A stretch of DNA of 64,000 nucleotides from Chloroflexota bacterium (GTDB taxonomy: Bacteria; Chloroflexota; Anaerolineae; Aggregatilineales; Phototrophicaceae), in NCBI GenBank assembly GCA_016223085.1, contig JACRPS010000014.1, forward strand, positions 235,546 through 299,545, in the 5' to 3' direction. The notes beneath the pieces were generated by a model. The model saw only the letters and a program-made list of their open reading frames with translations, had not been told where the DNA came from and did not search any database. The first letter of the stretch is position 1; each line of letters starts with the position of its first letter. Below, one piece after another: positions 1 through 7,140 of this stretch. Position numbers and translations under genes: made by a program.

Positions 1-1
1 G

Positions 2-94
2 GTGGATTGTATTGACCAGAATCAGAACGCGGTTACTGATGAAGAGATAGTCGCGGCGGCGGCAGCACTCAAGTTGGCTCTTCCGGCTGAATGA
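2..94 (+). CDS. C-terminal end of an unidentified protein (partial)
   Basis: An open frame enters from the left edge and reads 30 residues before a TGA. It ends in an acidic, alanine-rich helix (DEEIVAAAAALKLALPAE). Reading is continuous from the first in-frame base and the composition fits a real protein tail. Too little is present to assign a family. It could also be a chance frame, since no start is visible. Confidence 0.4.
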   Translation: MDCIDQNQNAVTDEEIVAAAAALKLALPAE

Positions 95-260
95 GCACAT
101 AAATGACTTCGATATGGTCAGGTGTCCTTTTTGTCGGTGATGTTGGGTGGCGACGTGCTATAATTGCGTAAGTTGCGTCCACACTGGAATTTTGAAGGAA
201 TGCACTGTATTTGATCTTTGAATCCCTCTGGGCGCGCTGCAACGTTATACGACTATAGTA

Positions 261-284
261 AAAGAAACCCCGCCGCAGCGGGGT
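261..284 (-). terminator. Rho-independent terminator after trpS
   Basis: A 7-bp perfect stem (ACCCCGC/GCGGGGT, 267-284) has a 4-nt loop. On the minus strand it is followed by TTTCTTTT. It lies about 30 nt after the trpS stop, so it should end the trpS transcript. Confidence 0.8.
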
Positions 285-316
285 GTGTGTTTGTGAGCTG
301 CTCAGCTTAGTACGGC

Positions 317-1333
317 TCATTTCCCGTTGGGCAGGACAAAGCCCATCCGTTCCTTTGCCAACCGGAGCGTTTTTTCCGCCACCACACTGGCGCGTTCGGC
401 GCCGTTTGCCAGAATCTGGTCCAGATACCCCGGCTCATTAATGTAGCGGTTGTATTTCTCCTGCAGCGGCTGCAACCGATTATTGATCTGCTCCACAACC
501 GCCTTCTTGAGATCGCCATAGCCTTTACCGGCAAAGTGTTCCTCAATGTCCGCATTGGATTGATTGGTCAGCGCCTGGTAGATGGTCAGCAGATTGTTGA
601 CGCCGGCGCGCTCCGGTTCGCTGCTGAAGCGAATCTCACCAAACGAGTCCGTGACGGCGCGCATCACTTTCTTCTTAACCATGTTCGGCGCGTCCAGCAT
701 ATAAACAGCATGATACTCGGACGCTTCGCTTTTGCTCATCTTGGCAGTTGGGTTATCCAGCCCCATGATGCGCGCGCCGGCTTTCGGAATCATCGCTTCC
801 GGGATGATGAAGGTGTCACCATACAGCGCATTAAACCGCTGTGCCAGATCGCGGGTGAATTCCAGATGCTGCCGCTGATCGTCACCAACCGGCACGGCGT
901 GCGCCTGGTACAGCAGGATATCCGCTGCCATCAGCGCCGGGTAATTCAGCAGTCCCGCGCCGACGGAATCCTGCTGCTGCTTGGCCGCTTTGTCCTTAAA
1001 CTGCGTCATGCGGTACAGCCAACCCAACGGCGACTGGCAAATCAGGATCCAGCCCAGTTCGGCATGGGCGGGCACGTGCGATTGGACAAAGATCGTCACC
1101 CGTTCCGGATCCAGACCAGAGGCGAGATACAACGCGGCCACTTCGCGGGTTTTAGCGCGTAGCGAACCCGGGTCCTGCTGCACTGTGATGGCGTGCATAT
1201 CCACGATACAGAAGTAACACTCGTAGGAGTCCTGTTCGACAACCCACTGGCGCAACGCACCCAGATAATTACCAATTGTCAGATTGCCAGACGGTTGAAT
1301 ACCGGATAACACCCGTTTCTTTGACTGTTCCAT
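317..1333 (-). CDS. trpS: Tryptophanyl-tRNA synthetase
   Basis: Class I aminoacyl-tRNA synthetase that charges tRNA-Trp in the cytoplasm. The 338-residue product opens with the family signature GIQPSGNLTIGNYLGAL; TIGN (about residues 19-22) is the HIGH-equivalent. KMSKS lies at residues 198-202. Length is normal for bacterial TrpRS. The open frame extends upstream to 1456, but the ATG at 1333 (MEQSKKR) is chosen because homology begins there and AAGG lies upstream. It sits about 80 nt after the stop of the decarboxylase beta-subunit gene on the same strand, so partial co-transcription with that operon is possible. A clear terminator follows. Confidence 0.95.
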   Translation of the reverse strand: MEQSKKRVLSGIQPSGNLTIGNYLGALRQWVVEQDSYECYFCIVDMHAITVQQDPGSLRAKTREVAALYLASGLDPERVTIFVQSHVPAHAELGWILICQSPLGWLYRMTQFKDKAAKQQQDSVGAGLLNYPALMAADILLYQAHAVPVGDDQRQHLEFTRDLAQRFNALYGDTFIIPEAMIPKAGARIMGLDNPTAKMSKSEASEYHAVYMLDAPNMVKKKVMRAVTDSFGEIRFSSEPERAGVNNLLTIYQALTNQSNADIEEHFAGKGYGDLKKAVVEQINNRLQPLQEKYNRYINEPGYLDQILANGAERASVVAEKTLRLAKERMGFVLPNGK

Positions 1334-1412
1334 AAGTGAGACGCCTTGATGTGTCGTAATGAAGCCACGCAAGCGGCAGGATTGTAGCATCGCGGAAGCC
1401 TGGTAATCAATA

Positions 1413-2546
1413 CTAACCGCCCAGAACACCAGTAACCAGCGCCAGCAGCACGCCACCGGCCATCACGCTCCCTAACTGTCCGGCAGTATTGGCGCCCATT
1501 GCGTGCATCAGCACCATGTTGTCAAAGTCTTCGTCCAATGCCATTCGGGCAACCAGCCGGCCAGCCATCGGGAAAGCACTGATACCGGCTGCGCCCAGCA
1601 GCGGGTTGATGGTGCGGCCACTGAGCACGCACAGGATTTTGCCAAAGATCAGGCCAGCGACAGTATCCAGTACAAAGGCAAACAGACCCAAAAGCAGAAT
1701 GGCAATCGTCTGGGTATTCAGAAAGCTGCCCGCGCTCATGGTTGAACCAATAGTCAGTCCCAGGAACAGCGTAGCAATATTGATGATTTCGTTCTGTGCG
1801 GCCTTGCTTAGACGCTCAACCACGCCGCTTTCTCGCAGGAGATTGCCCAACATCAGCATACTGATCAACGGCGTCGCGTCCGGTACCAGAATGCCAACGA
1901 CCAACGTTACCAGCACTGGAAACACGATGAGCGTGCGGCGCGAAATCGGTCGCGGCGCGTAAGCCATCCGTATCCGGCGTTCCTCGCTGGTGGTCAGAAG
2001 GCGCATCAGCGGCGGCTGGATGATCGGAATCAGACTCATGTATGAATAAGCGGCGACTGCAATCGGCGCCAGAAGCTGCGGTGCCAGCTTGGTTGCCACA
2101 AAGATGGATGTTGGACCATCAATCGCGCCGATTACGCCGATGGAAGCGGCCTCGTTGAGTGGGAAGCCGAGTAACGTTGCCAGGATGAGCGTTGCAAAAA
2201 TGCCAAACTGGCCGGCTGCGCCTAGCAGCGCCATACGCGGCTGCGCCAGCAGCGGGCTAAAGTCAATCATCGCGCCCACGCCGATAAAAATCAGCAGTGG
2301 GAACAGTTCATTGGCGATGCCGGCGTTATAGAGTACGGCAAACAGGCCCTTGCCCTCGGTCATGCCGGTCATGGGGATATTCGCCAGAATGCAGCCAAAC
2401 CCAATTGGCAGCAGCAAAACCGGCTCGTACTCCCTGGCGACGGCCAGGTAAATAAGCAGGCCGCCGACAACCAGCATTACTACATGACCTGTTGTTAAAT
2501 TGCTAACACCTTTGCTTAGTTCCAGGAACAGTTCGTTGATGTTCAT
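1413..2546 (-). CDS. Sodium ion-translocating decarboxylase beta subunit
   Basis: Integral membrane subunit that couples decarboxylation of carboxybiotin to Na+ export (OadB/MmdB/GcdB family). The 377-residue product is almost entirely hydrophobic, with around ten membrane segments. Typical stretches are LLLPIGFGCILANIP near the N-terminus, GAIDGPTSIFVATKLAP in the middle and SAFPMAGRL near the C-terminus. The ATG overlaps the stop of the biotin carrier gene by 4 nt (ATGA), so translation is probably coupled. With the carboxyltransferase, gamma and biotin-carrier genes upstream it completes a full pump. Methylmalonyl-CoA is the likeliest substrate by gene set; the subunit itself does not fix substrate specificity. 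Confidence 0.92.
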   Translation of the reverse strand: MNINELFLELSKGVSNLTTGHVVMLVVGGLLIYLAVAREYEPVLLLPIGFGCILANIPMTGMTEGKGLFAVLYNAGIANELFPLLIFIGVGAMIDFSPLLAQPRMALLGAAGQFGIFATLILATLLGFPLNEAASIGVIGAIDGPTSIFVATKLAPQLLAPIAVAAYSYMSLIPIIQPPLMRLLTTSEERRIRMAYAPRPISRRTLIVFPVLVTLVVGILVPDATPLISMLMLGNLLRESGVVERLSKAAQNEIINIATLFLGLTIGSTMSAGSFLNTQTIAILLLGLFAFVLDTVAGLIFGKILCVLSGRTINPLLGAAGISAFPMAGRLVARMALDEDFDNMVLMHAMGANTAGQLGSVMAGGVLLALVTGVLGG

Positions 2547-2977
2547 TGGGCGTATTCCACCAAGGGGTCATGATGTTTGACCTGTTGCCCAACGGTTACA
2601 TATACCGCGCCGATTTGGCCGCTACGCGTGGCGCGGATGGCATTTTTCATCTTCATTGCTTCCAGTACACACAGTTCCTGCCCAAAGGCGACTGAATCGC
2701 CAACCTGCACGCTGATAGACACAATCGTACCGGGAATAGGAGACAGCACCTTCATCTGATCGGTACTGACAGCCGACGGTGCACCGCCAGCGGGGAATTT
2801 CTCATGGGGACTGGCCTGTTTCGGTAAGGTAGGGGGGGTGGTCGAAATGGCCGGAGCAGACTCCTGCGGCCAGACTTCAATCCGCTCACCATTTACCAGG
2901 GCAATCACCGGGCGGGCATTGATGTCCTGGACTTCAACGTCAAAGACACGATCTTCGATTTTGATCTGATATTTCAT
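2543..2977 (-). CDS. Biotin carboxyl carrier subunit of the Na+ pump decarboxylase
   Basis: Carries the carboxyl group on biotin between the carboxyltransferase and the membrane subunit. The 144-residue product has an N-terminal beta-rich part (MKYQIKIEDRVFDVEVQ), a Pro/Ala/Thr-rich flexible linker and a C-terminal biotinyl domain. The biotin motif is EAMKMKNAI, the biotinylated Lys being the first K of MKM. The frame continues upstream to 3025, but ATG 2977 is preferred because MKYQIKIEDR matches the family start and it overlaps the gamma-subunit stop as ATGA. It likewise overlaps the beta-subunit start by 4 nt. Confidence 0.93.
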   Translation of the reverse strand: MKYQIKIEDRVFDVEVQDINARPVIALVNGERIEVWPQESAPAISTTPPTLPKQASPHEKFPAGGAPSAVSTDQMKVLSPIPGTIVSISVQVGDSVAFGQELCVLEAMKMKNAIRATRSGQIGAVYVTVGQQVKHHDPLVEYAQ

Positions 2978-3300
2978 CGCGGGCCTCGTCGCTGGAGTTG
3001 GGTTGAGCGAGTGACAGCCTGCCACGCGCTGACAATGGCAGTCGGGGGTAGGGGGAACGGGTATACCAGAGATTTATGGTCAGCCTGTTGTGCCAACGCA
3101 ACGGCAACGGCGATAGCTGCCGCCTGCTGCTTCCGATCATGATCCATCTGTGTGTCACGGGTGTTTGTTTCATCGTTTTCAGGCTGGGATGTAACGCGAA
3201 CCAGCGCTGCCATTAAGCCCCACAGCAGGATAATCGCAGCAAAGACCAGACTCATGCCGATGAAAGTAATCTGGAGCGCCAGGCCAATGTCAGGTTGCAT
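2974..3300 (-). CDS. OadG-like gamma subunit of the Na+ pump decarboxylase
   Basis: Small 108-residue protein with one N-terminal membrane segment (about residues 6-34, ALQITFIGMSLVFAAIILLWG) and a charged cytoplasmic tail. This is the usual build of OadG/MmdD subunits, which assemble and stabilise the decarboxylase complex. The middle is charged (PENDETNTRDTQMDHDRKQQ), followed by an alanine-rich helix (AAAIAVAVALAQQ), as in many gamma subunits. Assignment rests on architecture and position between the carboxyltransferase and biotin-carrier genes, because sequence conservation in this family is low. The stop overlaps the next start as ATGA. Confidence 0.82.
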   Translation of the reverse strand: MQPDIGLALQITFIGMSLVFAAIILLWGLMAALVRVTSQPENDETNTRDTQMDHDRKQQAAAIAVAVALAQQADHKSLVYPFPLPPTAIVSAWQAVTRSTQLQRRGPR

Positions 3301-3323
3301 GTAGGTATTCCTGTGCTGTCATT

Positions 3324-4874
3324 CTAAACCGGAATATTGCCGTGTTTGCGCGGTGGGGCAGGGGCATATTTATCGCGCAGTGCTGCCAGCGAGGTAATGA
3401 TCTTGGCGCGCGTTTCGCGTGGTTCGATAATGTCGTCAATGTAGCCAGCGCCGGCAGCATGATAGGGGTTGCTGAACTGACGGCGGTATTCCTGTACCAA
3501 CCGTTCGCGTTCAGCCTGCGGATCGGCAGCGGCGGCAATCTGGTTGCGATACACGATATTCACTGCGCCCTCCGCGCCCATGACAGCGATTTCGGCGCTG
3601 GGCCAGGCGTAATTCACATCCGTGCCCAGGTATTTGCTGCTCATGACGACATAAGCGCCGCCATAGGCCTTGCGGGTGATGACGCTGATCTTGGGTACGG
3701 TTGCTTCGGAATAGGCGTACAGCACCTTGGCACCGTGCCGGATGATACCGGCGTGTTCCTGCCCAACACCGGGTAAAAAGCCAGGTGAATCAACAAACGT
3801 GACCAGCGGGATATTAAAACAGTCGCAGAGCCGAACAAAGCGGGTCATTTTATCTGATGCATTAATATCTATGACACCTGCCATAATACTGGGTTCCTGA
3901 GCAACGAGACCTACGGCGTGGCCACCGAGCCGGGCAAACCCAACGACCGCGTTCTGTGCCCAGTCCGGCTGTAGCTCCAGAAACGAACCATGATCCACCA
4001 CGCTCTCGATCACGTCGTGCATCCGGTAGGCAACACCTGGGTCGAGCGGAACAATCGAATTCAGGCTGTCGTCCATACGCAGCGGGTCATCCAAGGGTGT
4101 AACAAATGGCGGGTTTTCGACATTATTCGACGGCAGATAGCTTAAGGCGCGGCGGCACAACGCCAAGGCCTCGACTTCGGAGGGAGCTACAAGCTGGGCA
4201 GTGCCTGTTAATGCCGCGTGTACAACCGCGCCGCCCAAGGACTCAGCGTCTATAATTTCCCCGGTAACGGTCTTGATGACCTCTGGGCCAGTCAGGAACA
4301 TATACGAGTTTTTCTCGACCATGATAATCAGGTCAGTAAGGGCAGGGGAGTAAGCGGCGCCACCGGCACAGGGGCCTAGCAGGACGCTAATCTGAGGTAC
4401 AACCCCCGAATATTGCACATTTCGGCGAAATATTTCCGCATAAGCGCCTAAGCTTTTTACACCTTCCTGGATACGGGCGCCACCTGAATCGAGCAAACCA
4501 ATGATCGGGACACCATTTCGCAGTGCCAGGTCCATCACCCGACAGATTTTGTGCCCGTGCATTTCGCCCAGCGTACCACCGTAAACGGTAAAATCCTGGG
4601 CATATACGTACACCGTCCGTCCCTCAATCTGCCCGTAACCGGTGATAACGCCATCACCCAAATGCCGTTCCACGCTGGCAGTATCGTTCAATTGGTGCGT
4701 GATGAAGGGTTCAAGTTCGTTAAATGTGCCGGCATCCAGCAGCAACTCCAGCCGTTCGCGGGCGGTCAGCTTGCCTTTGGCGTGCTGGCGGTCAATACGC
4801 TCAACGCCGCCGCCTAGACGCGCTCGTTCGCGGATCGCACGGAGTTCCAGAATACGGTGATCGTCCTGGGCCAT
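3324..4874 (-). CDS. mmdA: Acyl-CoA carboxyltransferase/decarboxylase alpha subunit (MmdA-like)
   Basis: Carboxyltransferase of the crotonase fold that moves the carboxyl group between an acyl-CoA and biotin. The 516-residue product has the family markers GKLTARERLELLLD near the N-terminus, SGGARIQEGVKSLG, LLGPCAGGAAYSPALTD (oxyanion-hole glycines), and C-terminal SPGFLPGVGQEHAGIIRHGAKVLYA. Length matches both propionyl-CoA carboxylase beta and methylmalonyl-CoA decarboxylase alpha chains. First gene of a four-gene operon with gamma, biotin-carrier and beta subunits. That context favours a Na+-exporting methylmalonyl-CoA (or related) decarboxylase over an ATP-dependent carboxylase, as no biotin carboxylase gene is nearby. 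Confidence 0.88.
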   Translation of the reverse strand: MAQDDHRILELRAIRERARLGGGVERIDRQHAKGKLTARERLELLLDAGTFNELEPFITHQLNDTASVERHLGDGVITGYGQIEGRTVYVYAQDFTVYGGTLGEMHGHKICRVMDLALRNGVPIIGLLDSGGARIQEGVKSLGAYAEIFRRNVQYSGVVPQISVLLGPCAGGAAYSPALTDLIIMVEKNSYMFLTGPEVIKTVTGEIIDAESLGGAVVHAALTGTAQLVAPSEVEALALCRRALSYLPSNNVENPPFVTPLDDPLRMDDSLNSIVPLDPGVAYRMHDVIESVVDHGSFLELQPDWAQNAVVGFARLGGHAVGLVAQEPSIMAGVIDINASDKMTRFVRLCDCFNIPLVTFVDSPGFLPGVGQEHAGIIRHGAKVLYAYSEATVPKISVITRKAYGGAYVVMSSKYLGTDVNYAWPSAEIAVMGAEGAVNIVYRNQIAAAADPQAERERLVQEYRRQFSNPYHAAGAGYIDDIIEPRETRAKIITSLAALRDKYAPAPPRKHGNIPV

Positions 4875-5203
4875 ATGTACCTCAGTCGTTTATCAGGATA
4901 TGCAGCAGTAAAACCGCAGTGACGCTGCTGCCGCAGAATCCGATGGAAAGCTATAAATAGGGCCACTAACAGCCGCCTACAGTATAGGTCGTTGAGACGT
5001 TTTTCTGTATGGATGGATGTCATCTTCAGTTTGGTCGAATGGCACTGACGCATGATACCAACGTGCTGTACTCTTTCAAGATTACTCGTGATAATACAAC
5101 TTATCATGAAGTAATCTGTTTTTACCCCTTTCTGGTGCTGTTTCCGGTGCTGGACGAAGGGCGAAATCTGGTGTCAAATTAAAGCAGCACATGGAGGGAG
5201 TGT
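4875..5203. other. 329-nt divergent intergenic region
   Basis: Separates the decarboxylase operon (minus) from the queuosine-precursor transporter (plus) and must hold promoters for both. A 7-bp inverted repeat (GCAGCAG 4902-4908, CTGCTGC 4925-4931) lies near the mmdA start. A strong Shine-Dalgarno GGAGGGAG (5193-5200) precedes the plus-strand ATG at 5204. I see no convincing paired -35/-10 boxes and no recognisable preQ1 riboswitch. Confidence 0.5.
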
Positions 5204-5914
5204 ATGCATAACAAATCGTACCAGTATTATGATCTGGTGATGGCGTCGTTTGTGACGATGCTGCTGCTGAGCAATCTGTTGAGTAGCGCCAAGCTGATTG
5301 ATCTTGGCATCCACATCGGTTCGCTCAAACTGATCTTCGACGCCGGCACGCTGGTTTTCCCGATCTCGTATATCTTCGGTGATATTCTGACCGAGGTATA
5401 TGGTTATGCCCGTTCCCGCCGCGTCATCTGGACCGGGTTCGCCACCACAGCCCTCATGGGATTCTTTGTCTGGCTGGCCGGTGTGTTACCGGGTGATGCT
5501 GACTGGCAGCAGTATGCCGGTCAATCCGCTTACGATGTTATCCTGGGGGGAATCAGCGGTCTAATCATCGCCAGCCTGTGCGCGTACTGGATTGGTGAGT
5601 TTAGCAACAGCTATGTGCTTGCCAAACTCAAAATCGCTACCCGAGGCCGCTGGGTTTGGCTGAGGACAATCAGCAGCACACTCGTTGGCCAGGCAGTGGA
5701 CACGATTACCTTCTTTACAATAGCAGTTGCCTTAGGCGTGTTCCCCGCCAATGCCATGCTGTCGCTGGTGGTAACCAATTACATTCTCAAGGTTGGCATT
5801 GAGGTCATTTTTACACCGCTTACACTCCAGACCATCCAGTGGCTGAAGCGGGCCGAACAGGAGGATTACTACGATTACAACACCGAGTTTAACCCCTTCC
5901 ATATTCAGTTATAG
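5204..5914 (+). CDS. Queuosine precursor transporter (YhhQ/VUT family)
   Basis: Membrane protein predicted to import the queuosine precursor (preQ0/preQ1 or queuine) for tRNA modification. The 236-residue product has about six membrane segments. Family features are the N-terminal SNLLSSAKLI stretch, TLVFPISYIFGDILTEVYGYARSRRVIW (the strongly conserved FPIxYixxDiltEvYGyxxaRrviw signature) and a later TLVGQAVDTITFFTIA segment. Start is fixed by GGAGGGAG 4 nt before the ATG. It stands alone, with no queuosine biosynthesis genes nearby, so salvage is likely but not proven. Confidence 0.9.
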   Translation: MHNKSYQYYDLVMASFVTMLLLSNLLSSAKLIDLGIHIGSLKLIFDAGTLVFPISYIFGDILTEVYGYARSRRVIWTGFATTALMGFFVWLAGVLPGDADWQQYAGQSAYDVILGGISGLIIASLCAYWIGEFSNSYVLAKLKIATRGRWVWLRTISSTLVGQAVDTITFFTIAVALGVFPANAMLSLVVTNYILKVGIEVIFTPLTLQTIQWLKRAEQEDYYDYNTEFNPFHIQL

Positions 5915-5988
5915 GACAATTCCAGTGGTAAAAATCGCACTTTTGTGCTATTATCAGTCGCGCATCAGGCGACGGTCAGGGACTCTCA

Positions 5989-7137
5989 ATGGTTAAAAAT
6001 TCTCGCACGCGAAGTCAACCGATCACCTTCAGGCAGGAAGAAGTGGGCTATGTCATGGAACGCTGGCGTGCCTCCGAGTCCTGCTCGCTGATCGGCGTTG
6101 GTAGCGTTGGCAAATCTAACCTGCTCCAACACCTGGCCGACCCGGAAGTTCAGGCATATTATATGAAGGATGTTGCACAGGGCAAGCCGTTCAAAGCCAT
6201 CATCATTGACCCCAGCATGTTAGGCCCCCTGCCCTCTGACACGCCAGATGCCGAACAGGTCCGTTGCTGGGCAGGTTATGAACTGATGATGCACCGGCTG
6301 TTCCTGGCCTTCTACCCATTTGAAATTCTGGGGTCGGACGACGCGCGCGTTTTCTATGAAACGTATCAAACCCTGCAGGACGGCACCAACCCGCTGTATG
6401 CCTACATGGGCCTGCGCTACTTCGAATTGGGTCTGGAACTGTTTATGAAACGCGGCATCCAGATCGTGTTTATGTTTGATGAGTTTGAGGAGATGCTGCG
6501 GGAGATGCCGGTCAAGTTTTTCCTGACCCTGCGTGGTATCCGCGACAGTAACAAAAATCAGCTTTCATACCTGACGTTCACCCGCGCCTCGATCAGCGAA
6601 GTCGCCGAATCGTTTGGCATGCACCCGCTAGACATTGAGCCGTTCGCGGAGTTGTTTACCGACAATATTTATTACGTTGGTCCTTACAATGATAGTGATG
6701 CGCGGGATATGCTGAGTCTGCTGGCGCGACGTAATAACAGGACCTACGACGAGTACACCGCCAATTTCCTGCTATGGGCCACCGGGCGCTATGCCGGGCT
6801 GCTGCGCTCCGGTTTTCGGACGCTGGAAAGCCTCGGCCCACTGGATGCGGATACGGTGATGACCAAGGGCGATCAAGTCGTGCGTCAACTGGCGCTCAAA
6901 CGTCCCGTCCGCGCGGAGTGCAAAACCATCTGGGCGAGCCTCACACCAATGGAACAGTTTGTCCTGCGCCAGTTGGCCGCGCCAGAACCGAAACTTGATA
7001 GTAACGACCTGGCCGTCAAACAGGCCTTTGCCGCCCTCACGCAGAAACAGCTGGTGCGCATCCAGGGTAACCGGCTGGCGATTGAGCCGCCGGTATTTCA
7101 GGCTTTTGTTGCCACCAATCCCGATATGGAAGTGTAG
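5989..7137 (+). CDS. STAND/AAA-like P-loop ATPase with C-terminal winged helix
   Basis: 382-residue predicted ATPase. Walker A is GVGSVGKSN (residues 36-44). A Walker B-like strand IQIVFMFDEFEEML follows, with D164-E165. The last 65 residues (from SLTPMEQFVLRQLA) look like a winged helix, giving the layout of Orc/STAND-type NTPases used as switches or DNA-loading factors. No nuclease or methylase domain is visible. First gene of an operon: 3 nt to the next gene, then two 4-nt overlaps through the helicase and yigZ genes. A role with the two helicase-like proteins is an inference from this context. The exact biochemical function is unknown. Confidence 0.75.
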   Translation: MVKNSRTRSQPITFRQEEVGYVMERWRASESCSLIGVGSVGKSNLLQHLADPEVQAYYMKDVAQGKPFKAIIIDPSMLGPLPSDTPDAEQVRCWAGYELMMHRLFLAFYPFEILGSDDARVFYETYQTLQDGTNPLYAYMGLRYFELGLELFMKRGIQIVFMFDEFEEMLREMPVKFFLTLRGIRDSNKNQLSYLTFTRASISEVAESFGMHPLDIEPFAELFTDNIYYVGPYNDSDARDMLSLLARRNNRTYDEYTANFLLWATGRYAGLLRSGFRTLESLGPLDADTVMTKGDQVVRQLALKRPVRAECKTIWASLTPMEQFVLRQLAAPEPKLDSNDLAVKQAFAALTQKQLVRIQGNRLAIEPPVFQAFVATNPDMEV

Positions 7138-7140
7138 ATC

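Noticed and set aside
159..164. TATAAT facing right in the 95-316 region
   Set aside because: No -35 at proper spacing, and no plus-strand gene follows; it may be chance.
536..1162. 208-codon open frame on the plus strand inside trpS
   Set aside because: Lies entirely antisense to the clear trpS coding region and shows no protein-like motifs.
4875..5203. preQ1 riboswitch before the queuosine-precursor transporter
   Set aside because: I could not find the expected short hairpin and A-rich tail near the ribosome site.
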